Positions 29,503 to 41,159 of a DNA stretch of 64,000 nt are shown piece after piece (the stretch's first letter is position 1; every line of letters begins with the position of its first letter). Made by a program: the position numbers and the translations under genes. A model generated the notes under the pieces. It made no database searches and was not told the DNA's origin. It was given only the letters and a program-made list of their open reading frames with translations. Source of the DNA: Clitoria ternatea (taxonomy: Eukaryota > Streptophyta > Magnoliopsida > Fabales > Fabaceae); the NCBI GenBank assembly GCA_037962975.1, contig CM075671.1, positions 12,013,001 through 12,077,000 on the forward strand, written 5' to 3'.

Positions 29503-30245
29503 TGATCTGTCCTGGACCGGGGTCAAGAGATCCGATCTCAAGCCAGTCACGAATAGTATGTCAATACTCTCTAGTAGATCGGATGTATGTGTATCCGATG
29601 TATGTATCCGTTGTCCTTGAATGAGGAGAGCAGATTGGGCGTTCTGGAGATCCTTCACACCGACCTAACGCGTTGAAGTGGGCGAATGGTGGTGTCACCT
29701 GCAAAGATTCTCCGACGCTCAAGTCAGTGATTATATTCCAAGTAAGGAATGTATTCAGAGAGTATTCAGTCGTAAAAGAGCTGAAGAAGAGGATCCAGAA
29801 GATCCCTTACTTCAATCATGAAGTTAGTTCATATACCTGATTGGCTCGATTAACGAGGACTCGTTGGTGGGGAACCACCAACTCCCATTAGCATTATTAT
29901 ATTGCGCACTTACCTGCATGATTGGGTCAAGTGGCTATTTTATATTGAGCGTAGAGAATGTAGACTAGGATTAGGGAACAAGTTGACCATTCCCGTGAGC
30001 AGAATTTGGCTCGTAGTGCAGGGAATTATTGATCGATCCCCTGTAGCAACAATCCTTGTCTTTTGCATAGTGACGTGTGTATTATCCGATGTCATGGTGT
30101 TATCCTGGATAACCGGTATAGGGAGAACGCCTGATACGGAATTACAGTCCGGATGTATACCGATGACATCGGTTACACGTAGATGTCTTATCAAAGACGT
30201 TGAAATATGTATAGCAGATCGGATACCGGTATTGAGACCGGATCA
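29503..30245 (-). repeat. 5' LTR of the Tat element
   Basis: Read on the minus strand it begins TGATCCGGTCTCAATACC and ends ACCGGTCCAGGACAGATCA-type (TG...CA). It is identical to the 3' LTR except for one base near 29632 (A here, G at 14262). The ORF within it is an artefact of the LTR sequence. Confidence 0.95.
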
Positions 30246-31092
30246 GGTATTAGTTAAAAAGAGTAGTAATGTAGTATATTTTTTATAAATAATATTAACA
30301 ATTGCATATTAAAATATTCCATTTATAATTTGATCAACAAAATATATTTATAATTAATAATTAATAATAAATATATTTACCATAAATTAATACATTTTTA
30401 TACATAAATACAATTTGATAAATTATTAACATGCTCTAGAATCATTAGGCACACCTATGGTCCAACCAATCATCCATCTTCAAAGGTCAATGTTACCATA
30501 CACCATAAACCCAAGCCCTCACCCATACTCCATCTTCCCTACCATCACCATCCACCAAAGCCATCACCTCCCATGACTACAAGCCACTTCCACCACCACA
30601 ATCGTTCACCCCCACCCACGGGTACCACCCCAAACCCTCACCCACCACCACAGTCCCTCATCCACCCCATGGACAACACCACAAATTGAACATCGACCAC
30701 CCACATCCAACCAAAACTCAAATCTTCAACTAAAACAACTACCAAAAAAAAACCAACAAAGAGAAAGAGGGCAAAATGGTCACCCCACAAATTCGGAGTT
30801 TGGAGACGCAAACGGAGGTTCCCAGCGGCAGCTCTTACCCACCCATTACAGAACGGCGTTGAGGGAACACCAACGGAGAACGCGGAACGGCAACGAAGGA
30901 TTGTAAATGAAGCCAAACAAGAACGATGACACGATCACTTCGAAATGGAGCTTTGTCTTAGCAACGGAGGTTTCAACTTGGAAACAAACAAGCACTTAAT
31001 GGGGTAGGGTATGTTTGATAAGTTCTTACAAATTTAAAATATTTTGGTTTTAAATATAAGTATATTTTAATTAATTTGATTCTATTTAATGA
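30246..31092. other. right half of the split PIF-type element and short AT-rich flank
   Basis: No gene. 30450-30720 is strongly C/A-biased (CCA- and CCAC-rich). The apparent 92-codon minus-strand ORF here has no recognisable similarity and low complexity. Confidence 0.4.
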
Positions 31093-31094
31093 TA

Positions 31095-31424
31095 CTATCT
31101 CCGTCCTTAAATATAACACATTTTTTAAAAAATTTGTTGTCCCTTAATATAAGATCTTCTTTTAAATTTTAATATCATTAATTATTTTTTTTACCTTAAT
31201 ACCCCCTATTAATATATAACTTTTATTGGAATCAATATAATAATAAATAACCACCTCAATTAGATTATTTCTCTCTAATGAAAAAAATTTAATAATGTGT
31301 GATAATCATTTTAAGAATATTTTTAGAAAACTACTATAAATTTTAAAGAAATTTAATTAAATTAACTAACTTCCTTAACATGTGTGAAATAGTAAAAGGG
31401 TCTTATATTTAGGGATGGAGATAG
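31095..31424. mobile_element. Stowaway-like MITE (Tc1/mariner), about 330 bp
   Basis: The left terminus ctatctccgtccttaaatat and the right terminus (minus strand ctatctccatccctaaatat) form a near-perfect inverted repeat. Each is flanked by the TA dinucleotide (31093-31094 and 31425-31426). This is the plant Stowaway style (CTCCxTCC termini). AT-rich and non-coding. Confidence 0.75.
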
Positions 31425-33549
31425 TATAATTTTTAAAATATCCTTGGCATTAATGAAGAGATGTAATATGAATGACTTTTAAAATGGAAAGAAAAGTTAG
31501 TTTAAGTATGTGATGATGAGGATAATATAGGAATTACAATTCTTTTTTTAACAACAATAAATGAGATGAACTAACATTTTTAATTAGCACAAATTAGGTA
31601 TTTGTTGTTTATATTAAAAACTGGAAAGATATTATAAATTACTAACAAACAATATTCTCATATGGTAAAGATTTGAATTCAAATCATACAAGTAATTCAA
31701 TATCTAACCAACTACATCTCCCTTATTTCCTCTCTTAAAAATTAGTAATTTGATATTGATAGTTATAAAAAAATGTTCATTTAATCTTTATCTGTAACAT
31801 CCTAGGTCATTTTACATATATTTATATTCATTTGATTAACTTTACAATAAATTTTTCGTGTTTACAAATAATTAATCAATCCCCGTTTCAAAACGCTATC
31901 TATTTTTCAATACACGTATTTAAAGTAATAAATAGTAGCAATTTAATTAATTAAATAAAATAAGAAAAGGAATTTTAGTTAAAGTACGTAAGAAGAGAAA
32001 TATGAAGTCAAAGCCCACTCGCTTGAGCGAAACCGGATTCGCTTGAGCGAGATCAAAAGTCTTCGCTGAAGCGAAGCCAAATCCGCTTGAACGAGAGACA
32101 CACTTCTTTCCTAAGCGAGGCAGCGAAACGCTTGGGCGAATGCCACACCTAGAGACTGGGTGAACAAACGCACACGCGGACCCACATGGGATTTCACTCG
32201 GCAAAATGTTTCACTCGGCTTAAGGGTTTCACTCGGGAAACGCTCAACTTCCAGTTACTCGGACATTCCTCACTTGACTCTTTACTACTCTTCACTCAGA
32301 CGATTTCGCTCGGCCCGAGCTCTCTCGTCGATAATTTTATCTCCACCACTCGGTTATAGCCTCTCTTATTGCCTTCACTCGGTGAATACCCTACTCTTAC
32401 TTTCCTCGAGAGGAGCTCAGATTTTCACTCGGACACCTCCAAATCCTCATCACTTGGAACTCTCTCCCAACCAATCTCACTCGGACATGGGTGGAAACTT
32501 CACCTAGTGGTGAAGCAAACATTAAGCTGGCGGGCCCTCACTCAACCATGGGTGAATCGACTCGGGCAAGTCTCGCTCGGTAAAATTCTATCACGGAAAA
32601 CTCGTGAAAACGTAAACTAAGTACAACACAATGTCATTTCACACCAGATTTAATTTAAGTCAGCATACAGGCAACATTACACGCTCAGAAAATTCCTTAT
32701 ACATGGTTATATTCAACAGCTACTCAAAATCATTCGGGCCTTGGCATCGATCTCCCCCTTGGCGCGGCTCCATGGCTCCGGCTTCCTCCCTGTCACTGGT
32801 TACTAAATTGAAAAAAGCAGCAAGGGTGAGTGTTTGGCATCATAATTAACATAGAACAAAATCAACAAGTTATAAATATAAATAAGCTCCGTCCAGCTGC
32901 ATTCTCATGACTTTATAAATCACGCTTGGCCAATATGACAAACTTCACTCGGAAACATAACATAAGTCACCCGACAATATTAATAATTTTACTCGGCAAA
33001 TGTAACAAATGTCACTCAGCAAATTATGCACATCACAACCAATAATTCATCAATTATCACAACTGACTCTCATATAAAATTTGACACCAAGTATCCGGAT
33101 ACTAAAAGGATCGACCTTCAGCTGGGAGTCCGACTTAACATTCCGTGAACCCGACTTGGTTCACCGAGCCTGACTTGGCTTCCCTTTCAACCACTGGGTC
33201 AAAGACCTCTAGGTAGCTTAACTGGGTCTGACTTGACCACTGAAGCCAAAACAGGGTAGTTCATACCATTGGTCGTCCTCCACTACATAGTCACATTCAA
33301 TCACATAAATGTAAACATATCATTCTGATTATTACTTGCAACTGTCAGAAACTGACCAGTGCTCACAGCGTAAGGCGACCGGCTCGTCAAGCCCTTCAAT
33401 ATGACATATTGATTATCTCAAGCATTACGTATTTCATGCTATTGCAAGTTATACACACATACATCTACACATAAATGATCCACATTCTCTCAGCATTAAA
33501 TATACCAAGCTCATGACAAGGTTAACTCCACTACACACCCGATCCTCAG

Positions 33550-33552
<3 letters not shown>

Positions 33553-33603
<51 letters not shown>
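33553..33603. repeat. (AT)n microsatellite, 51 bp
   Basis: An uninterrupted AT dinucleotide run within the solo LTR. Apparent isoleucine/tyrosine-rich ORFs on both strands are translations of this repeat. Confidence 0.95.
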
Positions 33604-33604
<1 letters not shown>

Positions 33605-34355
33605 GGTTGCACATGCACCACATAGGTACACCATAATATTCGAGCACTCTTCCTTACCTTACTCGTACTGTTTAGTGACTCAGATAGGAAACATATCCTA
33701 TTCTAATTAATCATAACCCGAACACCCCCCTTACCTCGATTCCACGCTTCGATGATCTGCTCTTGGTGTCGATCCCTTCCTCTGAGTACTGGATTCGCAG
33801 TCTCAGGTCCGTCACTCTGCCTTTCGCTATCTAATCTACCACCTACGGGTCAGAATGCAACACCCATTAACTCAACCCCTCAGCCCTTAAGCCACATTTG
33901 ATACTCACCTAAGGAGTGGAGAACGGGCTCGAATATAGCCATGCATGGCCCTTGGCTACCAGAGAAACGAAAGGGATAAGGAGACACAATAAAACGGATC
34001 AGTGGACTCACCTTGAGGCCACGATCACAGGAATGAGGTTCGATTGAAGCTTTCACACGAATGGAGTCCTCCTTTGGTACATGCAATTCAGCAACGAGAG
34101 GAGAGAAGACGAAGGAGGAGGAGAACAAATTAAGAAGAGAAAATGATTTATGAATAATGGAGAGAGGGAGGGAATTTCCTTTTTATATAAAGTTCAGGGG
34201 CAAGACAGCCTTTTCCCCCATTTTGTTTACATTCTCATTAAAAGTTTTTGATCAATTTCATCTCATTGGATTCTTTTATAAATTCCGACCCACTATGCTT
34301 ATTTGCTTTCTCTATGTTTAATTATTTGTAGCTGCCTGTTACTTCGTAAGAATAT

Positions 34356-34703
34356 CGACCTGAGCTGGATACTGTCCAACCGGTGTCCAAGCGTAGGGTC
34401 CATACCTCAGTAATCCGAGCCATCTCCTGAGAGGTCGGACACTTCATCCGTCCTCACCTCTTTGTTATGCACATCCGTTTGCCTCAACCATCCAAGAGGT
34501 CGTTCCGGATTATGATTCCGAGCTAGACGTTCTCCTCACACCGGTTAATCCAAGACCACTCCAGGCACACCGGATGAGCGTCAGTCACAGGACAACACGT
34601 CTTTGTCCGTTCTTCCCAGCACAACCGATCTTCAACACCGTTTGGTCCTCACGATTGAGACCGGCCCAACACTGGATTCCTTGACCTCGGTCAAGGCGGA
34701 TCA
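34356..34703 (+). mobile_element. Tat-lineage solo LTR, 348 bp, nested in the long solo LTR
   Basis: It ends 'cttgacctcggtcaaggcggatca'-like, close to the end of the 16-kb element's LTR, and has scattered ccgg/ccgat motifs typical of that family. It is flanked by AATAT on both sides (34351-34355 and 34704-34708). The first base is C where TG is expected (cgacctgagc), as a T to C change would give. Confidence 0.6.
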
Positions 34704-35278
34704 AATATTAAATAAGTCTCTAAAACATTGGCTAATATTTTCCACTCTCATAATTTTTATTAAAATACCAAGAATGTTACATTATCTCTCTCACACACGT
34801 GTGTGTATGTACGTATAATTTTATATTGAAATGAGAATGACAAATCTAGATGGTATAGCTATTCATTAAGAGGAAGATAATGAATCTTGAAACTTTGATA
34901 ATTTGAAAATTTGAAGTTTGTTTTAGTTCTTCATTTAGTATTAAAAGTAATTATTTGTTCTTCATGATAACTGTATGATTCCTCTTAGATTAAAAGATAG
35001 GTTGTAAAATTAATTTGTTTCAAGATAAATCAACTTTTTTTCTTTATTAATTTTTTATTTTTTATTTATTTGAGATGGAAGAAGAACTTTGTTGAGAGAG
35101 GTAAGTCTTATTTTGATGATTGTTAAAAATTTAGAATTAAACAAATGGGGGTATTTTTTTTTATATGGATAACAAATGGGAGTGTTAAAAGAAATCACTT
35201 AGCAATCGGGTATGATGTAGTTAGTATTTTTTTTGGGGCAGATAATTAGGACCAATGTAAGTCATAATATAATCGGGC

Positions 35279-35345
35279 TGGGCCCTTTAGGTTGAAGCCC
35301 AATATTTGGTTGAAATGTGCTAGGGTTTCTCGTTGGCTATAAATT
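35279..35345 (+). promoter_or_regulatory. eL41 promoter: site II elements, telo-box and TATA
   Basis: Site II TGGGCC at 35279-35284 and its inverse AGCCCA at 35296-35301, a telo-box (TAGGGTTT, 35321-35328) and TATAAATT (35338-35345) stand in close order before the leader. Site II plus telo-box is the usual signature of plant ribosomal-protein and growth-related promoters. A second ctagggtttt lies in the leader (about 35405). Confidence 0.7.
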
Positions 35346-35446
35346 GTTGCAACCCTTCGATTCTCTTTCCTCCGAATTCCCTGTCAGTACTCAGCAGCCG
35401 TCGACTAGGGTTTTCAATCGAAGAAGGTTAAGGTGTTCTGTTCATC

Positions 35447-35609
35447 ATGAGAGCGAAGGTGAGTCTTATTAATCGCTGTTTCTTCATTATGCTTTCTTTT
35501 CCAGTTAGGGTTTTAGGCCTGATCTGAACCGTTGTTCTTGCAGTGGAAGAAGAAGCGTATGAGGAGGCTGAAGAGGAAGCGCCGAAAGATGAGACAGAGA
35601 TCCAAGTAG
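35447..35609 (+). CDS. RPL41: 60S ribosomal protein eL41 (RPL41), 25 residues, two exons
   Basis: Exon 1 is only 12 bases (35447-35458, Met-Arg-Ala-Lys) followed by a GT donor. The intron is 35459-35543, ending tcttgcag. Exon 2 is 35544-35609 and gives Trp-Lys-Lys-Lys-Arg-Met-Arg-Arg and so on, ending Arg-Gln-Arg-Ser-Lys, stop. The whole product is 25 residues, almost entirely Arg and Lys, matching the universally conserved eL41, a helical peptide bridging the two ribosomal subunits. The first ATG after the leader is used. The gene is too short for ordinary ORF calling, but the splice sites, promoter elements and sequence make it clear. Confidence 0.95.
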
Positions 35610-38600
35610 TGCGCTTATCTTACAACTCGCGCAATTGCTCCTAGTTTGCTCCTAGTTTCTTTCTGTTGTCTTTTTCGTCTTCAGTTGTCTATGTTGTCGA
35701 ATGATACATTCGTGAATCGTTAGTTAGTAGAATATGTCTCAATCTTTTGATGTTTTGATGCATTTTAGTGGTCTGCCCGAGTTTTGTTTTATCTTTTAAT
35801 ATATTAGCTTAAAACTATGATTTTCCTGTGCGAATCTGAAAAGGTTTTTTTATGCTCGTTTCTGAATAACTCTTTGCCTTTAGGCTTAGAAATCGCAGCG
35901 ACGTAATTAGAATTCCGAATTAGCATTTGTGATTAGATTAATTTTCATGATGTTTGATCCGAAGTCGTAATATTAATTGCTGCATGGAGTTTTTACTGCA
36001 TTATTAGCTAGTTTTCCTTAATCAATTTTGAAGTTTTGGTGCGGCATTGCGACCTTTTTTTGAAATTTTCTTCCTGCTTGCGAATCTTATCTTTAAATAC
36101 TTTGGGAATTTATTGTTTGCTGTAGTTTATAAATTTACTGAGTAGCTGATGTGTCAGTGTTTTTCGGAATGATACGTTCTCAAATTGGAATTAGCATGTT
36201 AGTATATGATGTTATTTCTGCCTTATTTTGAATTCTATGTCGTTAAATATGCAGTTATGTAGTGTTTTATATTTTATATAATCATCTTCTAAGTAATTTT
36301 GATGAATATTTGAATGTACCGTTTCAATCATTGACTTAATTATACTTGCCGATGCAAATAAGTGATCCAGCTACCTAAAATTTAAGTGTTTCAGTAGTGC
36401 GCATTGTAAGGAATGGTAATGACAATTGTGTTTTCTTGGGGTGAACTGTATGAATTCCTTTGACAACGAAGGATAACGATGTTCAAGGTAGCCTATTATT
36501 TCCCGAATGTAGGTGTTGGGTTATATTCCTTTTTCTTGTGATATCATTGTAGCAAATGATATTAATCCCGGCCCAGTGACCCGGTAATAACACTGGATTG
36601 AGTCTCCAATTGGATTGGTAATGCAATCGAACCGTTGTGGACCGGTTTAACTGGTGGGTTTTATTTTATGGGCACTCGTTTAACAGGTTATGAAAAATTG
36701 GATGAACCAACTTCTTACTAAAATTTTTAAATATGCGAAGCTTTTATAAACGTTTTCTTACCCTTATGTTTAAAGGAGGGTGATGTGAGACTCATAATAG
36801 CACTATTTTTTAGCTTCCCTCGATGATGTATACCGATTTGTTGCTCCAATAGAGTTTGGTAACCAACTTGGCGGACGTGAACAGGCATCATTGTGTGGTT
36901 CAGCTAATGTATTAAATTAAGCTAGGCAGGCATAATCGAACCAAATTTCCACACTTCTAGAATTCCTTGGCCGGACAAACGGTAGTCTCATGTAATTTAT
37001 TAGGGATGTAAAAGCTAGTTATCTGTTCTACCTTCCCATTAATCTGTCAAAATTTAGTGCATATGGCCCTTAATGGGAAGCGGGTTGAAATTTTCGATCT
37101 GTCAGCCTTTATAAGAAGGTTGTTTAATTGTTATTCTGCCTATAACTATTAAATAATAAAAATTTATTTTTTATTATTTTAATAAGAAAAAGTTAATTAA
37201 TTTAAGAAACAAAGTATATCATTATATTAATAATTCTTATTCAAACATTAATATGCTAAAATAAAATAGTTTTATTTTTTATAATAAATTAATGATAATA
37301 AATAAAGACCACATTTAAGTTTTCATTAATATTTAATAATAAAAGATTTAATATCTTTCTAAAATAAATAATTAAATCAACACCAATAATTAAATTAGTC
37401 AAATTTATATTTCAAAATAGGTGATTAAAGTTATGAAACTACCATTAACACCAAGAATCAAAATAAGTAATGTATTTTCCAAAATAGACAATTAGGTAAT
37501 TAGAAAATGTTTTATAAGATATTATTAATATTATATTATAATTTTATGAAACAAAATATTATATAACTTGTCCGTCTCACCCCACCAAAAACCTATAAAA
37601 TACGGGACAAGACATACCAATTTTGAACATTGTGAAATAAATTTGGTCAACTTGTCTCGTTTTAGACGGGTTGGCGGGTTAGCCTGCCGAACTCGATCCA
37701 CTTTGACATCCCGAACTTTCATGTCATATAAGATGCAATTTCAATATATTTTAGTAGCATTAACATCTTCATGTATGAGTTAGTAAAAATCAATTAAGAA
37801 GCTCGGAGGGTGAAAAAAGTTGAAACCATAAACTAGAATATAATCACGCCATAAGAAATTAATTCAATGAAGGGATGCAGAACTTGATGAGAAGGTGAAG
37901 CACCTGATAGAAAAATTGCGATTCTTCCATTATTATGTCGATAGAAAAATTTTATGTTGATGCTTCTTTTTGCTCAATACTACCTAAGCGATTTTTTTTA
38001 TTTTTATATAAGAAATCATTTATTAAAAAACATTATGAATACATATGAAGGATATTTTAAGAAGTAAATATCTCTCCTACTAGTTGGATAGGGAAAGAAT
38101 AAGAAATGTGATTTCGTTATATTTTTACCAATAGTCCTACAAAAGATTTTTTTGTGTGGGGCGATAGTTTTAAAAACAGATTACGTATTTTTTCTTTAAT
38201 TTTAGGTGAAATACGATCGGCAATACCAACACAAAATCATTTTTTACCATTATTCAGAAGTTGTTTTACTTATATATCATAAGGAATTCAAACAACACTA
38301 CTTCAAATACCAATATCGACACATACAGTTGGTCGTTTCTCGTGGATTTTCATAACCTTGTTGTGTAAAATGAGATGTGCATTTGAAATAGGTGCCAAGT
38401 AATATATAATTTTTAAATAATTCTCACATAAATTTCAATAATTTTTTTTTATTTTTGATATTTTATTCTATGCAATATTCTTGTATAGGTTAGACAAACT
38501 CATATAAGAATTCCATCAAAAAATCAATAACTAATTAATTTTTAATCAAAATACTATTTATTAATTATAATGAAATCATCATTAATTAAATAGAAAGAAA

Positions 38601-39050
38601 GTAAGATTTATGAGGACCAATAAAAATAAGAAAATACTTTTAGAAGATTAATATAATTTATAGATAAATTAAATAATTTTAATATTAACCAACTTTTTTT
38701 AAAAATTGAAATTAGTTAAAGATTTTTAATATTAAGGGACAGCGGTAGTAAAAACTAGTTTAGGAAAATATTTATCGTTAAATTCACTGAAAGTGTCATT
38801 AAGATGACGATTCTAATATGACAATCATTTAAAATTATGCACTGTAAAGCTATATTTTTGGAACATTATACAGTTCAAAGTTTTAAATGACCTTTACATG
38901 TTCTCTGGTCTCTCTCAGATTAACCGTGATGCAGTTGTATTGTAGGGATGATGTTCCTTTATAGGGTTAAAGAAGTTTAGATGAATTTAAAAGACTAAAA
39001 TGAGTAATTTAAAGTTTTGGAGTTAAAATCAAGTTTGATTCGGTTCAGGA

Positions 39051-39053
<3 letters not shown>

Positions 39054-39101
<48 letters not shown>
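39054..39101. repeat. (AT)n microsatellite
   Basis: About 48 bp of uninterrupted AT dinucleotides. Confidence 0.95.
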
Positions 39102-39105
<4 letters not shown>

Positions 39106-39884
39106 CAATTTTTGAAATGAGGAAATAAAGTATTTTGATTTAGCATAAATCTAATGTCTTTATCCACAAGAGATTGTTATAATGATAAATTTGATTCTCT
39201 TTAAATAAGATATTGAATGGATAAAAAAATATTTGCTGAAATAAATAGTCATACCACATAATATCTTCTATTTAAACAAAATTATTTCTAGTATGTAATT
39301 AAACTAAACAAAAATTTAATGACTTTATTTCTTTTAAAGATATTATAGAAAATATAAATTTATAATTAAATAGATTATTCTCTTTTATCTTTTCTTCTAT
39401 TTTCTTTCATGGTCTCCTATTCCCACTCTCATTGATAATTTTATAAAAAAGGTTAAATATATTTTTAAGATGTATAAATATAACTAATTTTGATTATAGT
39501 CTCCTAAAACATATTTTATTGATTTTGGTTTTCATAAATTTTTAAAATTTCTAAAATAGTCTCTTATATATTGATTATATATTTAAACACACAACATCTT
39601 TAGGGCGGAGGGCATGGCCTCTTCAACCCCAAAATCTTTTAAATGATATGGAGCTTTAACAAATAACATATATAAATAAAGAAAATATAAAAATATTATA
39701 AAATAGTGAATCTAAACCCTATACAATCAAAATTAATTATATTATTTAAAATAGTATTGATGAAAATATAATTGTTTTAAAGTTTAATAAAGATATTTTT
39801 ATGCTAATAACAGTCAAATCTATAAGTTTCTGTTTCCTTTCCATCTTTTTCATCTAATAAAATTTATTTTTCTCACATGATACA

Positions 39885-39888
<4 letters not shown>

Positions 39889-39926
<38 letters not shown>
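39889..39926. repeat. (AT)n microsatellite
   Basis: About 37 bp of AT dinucleotides. Confidence 0.95.
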
Positions 39927-39929
<3 letters not shown>

Positions 39930-41159
39930 GTTTGTGTTTTATTATGTACATAACATTGAAATTTAAGTATACTACTTAGTTATTTTGGTATCTTCAAATT
40001 TTTTATTGAACTTCTGTCACAAGAATTAATTTTAAAAATTTTAATATTTGTAAGTATCAAACTTAATAAAATCCTATAGGGACTAAATACATGTTTTAAA
40101 AAAAATTGCAAAAGGAACATGGATATCGGGAAACCCCTGCTTAATTAGGATTTCTCTTCTTATTTTTAAGTAATGAAGCATACAAACTAAATTTTTTAGC
40201 ATTGGGGGATTTATAAAGTATGCGAGCAAAGCTTTCATGTGCATTATTGAAAGATGCAATTCACAAAGCATATTGAAATGCTGGCATCACGAACTGGTTA
40301 AATTTGAGAGAGAGAAAAAAAATGTGACATTTAAGCAATTGTTATGGTATGAGTTGGAGACCAGTGATACATGCTTATACGGTCATTTCCATGCTTAAGA
40401 TTGTAGAATTAGAAAGTTGCAGACCTAGAAGGTTTCGAGTAGCTTTAAAAAAGGATAATTATAAGTTTAATTGATATATCCAATTTGATGAGTGGGATTT
40501 CAAGCTTTATGCTGTTTTCTGCATTACCATAGTCTTCTTATAAGCTGAAAACGAATTCTCCCAAAGGCATGTTTGGTCTGTCTCCGTTTGCAACAGAACA
40601 GAGCCAAATAAAAAAAATTAATCCTTTCAACTGCAAACTAAACATATATATATTTAGTATGTAATTACAGAAATAGAATTGTATTTTTCATAATGTTTTA
40701 ACCATAAAATATATTTTCCACCTTTTTGAAACCTCCATTCTTATCCACAAACAAGGAATCAATCAGTGCCTAATCTTTGGTGCGTTACCTAACTAAGCTG
40801 CATAATCAAGAACAACTTTCTTTTAACGTTTCTCCAAACATCGCACACTTTAGGGGGACAAGTATTATTGTTTTCTTCTATCGAAGCCAATGCAAATGAA
40901 ATGATGAAGACAAAGGCGGGCGAAAGATCAATTATAGAATTTTTGCATAGGGTATATGGTATTGATAACAGGTATAGGTATAGTGTAAGAGTAAGATCCA
41001 AAATTTCACATTGTGAAAATTAACTAATCATTCATCAACCTCGTATAAAACTCAACAATTATTTAACCGGAAGTAAAAAGTTAAAACATCAGAAAAAAGT
41101 CCAAAAATATAATTAAACAGTAGAGGGAAAGAAAAAAGATGCAATATTTATTTATTTAT

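Larger units (their letters stand above)
14134..30245 (-). mobile_element. complete Ty3/gypsy Tat-lineage LTR retrotransposon, 16,112 bp
   Basis: Two 743-bp LTRs (14134-14876 and 29503-30245) with one difference are flanked by the perfect target duplication GGTAT (14129-14133 and 30246-30250). On the minus strand the order is 5' LTR, primer-binding site, gag, protease, reverse transcriptase, RNase H, a second RNase H, integrase, a long 3' non-coding/antisense region, 3' LTR. The extra archaeal-type RNase H domain after the usual one, the large size and the antisense genes between pol and the 3' LTR mark the Tat clade (Ogre/Retand/Grande relatives). Gag and pol are in different frames (break near 28600), so this copy may depend on others. 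Confidence 0.93.
13906..30995. mobile_element. PIF/Harbinger-type non-autonomous element (973 bp) split by the 16-kb retrotransposon
   Basis: The left terminus GGGTCCGTTTGTTT at 13906 and the right terminus (minus strand GTGCTTGTTTGTTT, ending at 30995) agree at 11 of 14 positions. Both are flanked by TTA (13903-13905, 30996-30998), the PIF/Harbinger target preference. Removing the retrotransposon and one copy of its duplication leaves 228 + 745 bp. The right part contains an unusual C-rich, CCA-rich tract (30450-30720) but no transposase. The termini are imperfect, so the element is old. Confidence 0.6.
31793..34781. mobile_element. solo LTR, 2,989 bp (copy 2 of the long LTR family)
   Basis: It begins TGTAACATCC, ends AATGTTACA and is flanked by the perfect duplication TTATC (31788-31792 and 34782-34786). 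It has no internal coding region. Inside are repeated 'cgcttgagcgaa' motifs (about 32010-32140), many 'tcactcgg' motifs (32190-32580), the 'cttggttcaccgagcc' block (about 33155), a (TA)n run and a later Tat solo LTR (34356-34703). Length and ends suggest a Tekay/Del-like element. The short ORFs inside are not genes. Confidence 0.8.
35610..40788. other. eL41 3' flank and long AT-rich intergenic region
   Basis: The first few hundred bases are the eL41 3' UTR. The rest is AT-rich with degenerate repeat debris (for example the ccggtt-rich stretch at about 36565-36660) and microsatellites. No ORF of recognisable kind and no RNA gene was found. Confidence 0.45.

Noticed and set aside
30638..30916. 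92-codon minus-strand ORF
   Set aside because: It is a product of a CCA-rich, low-complexity tract; no recognisable similarity and no partner exons.
33449..33710. Tyr/Ile-rich ORFs on both strands
   Set aside because: They are translations of the (AT)n microsatellite.
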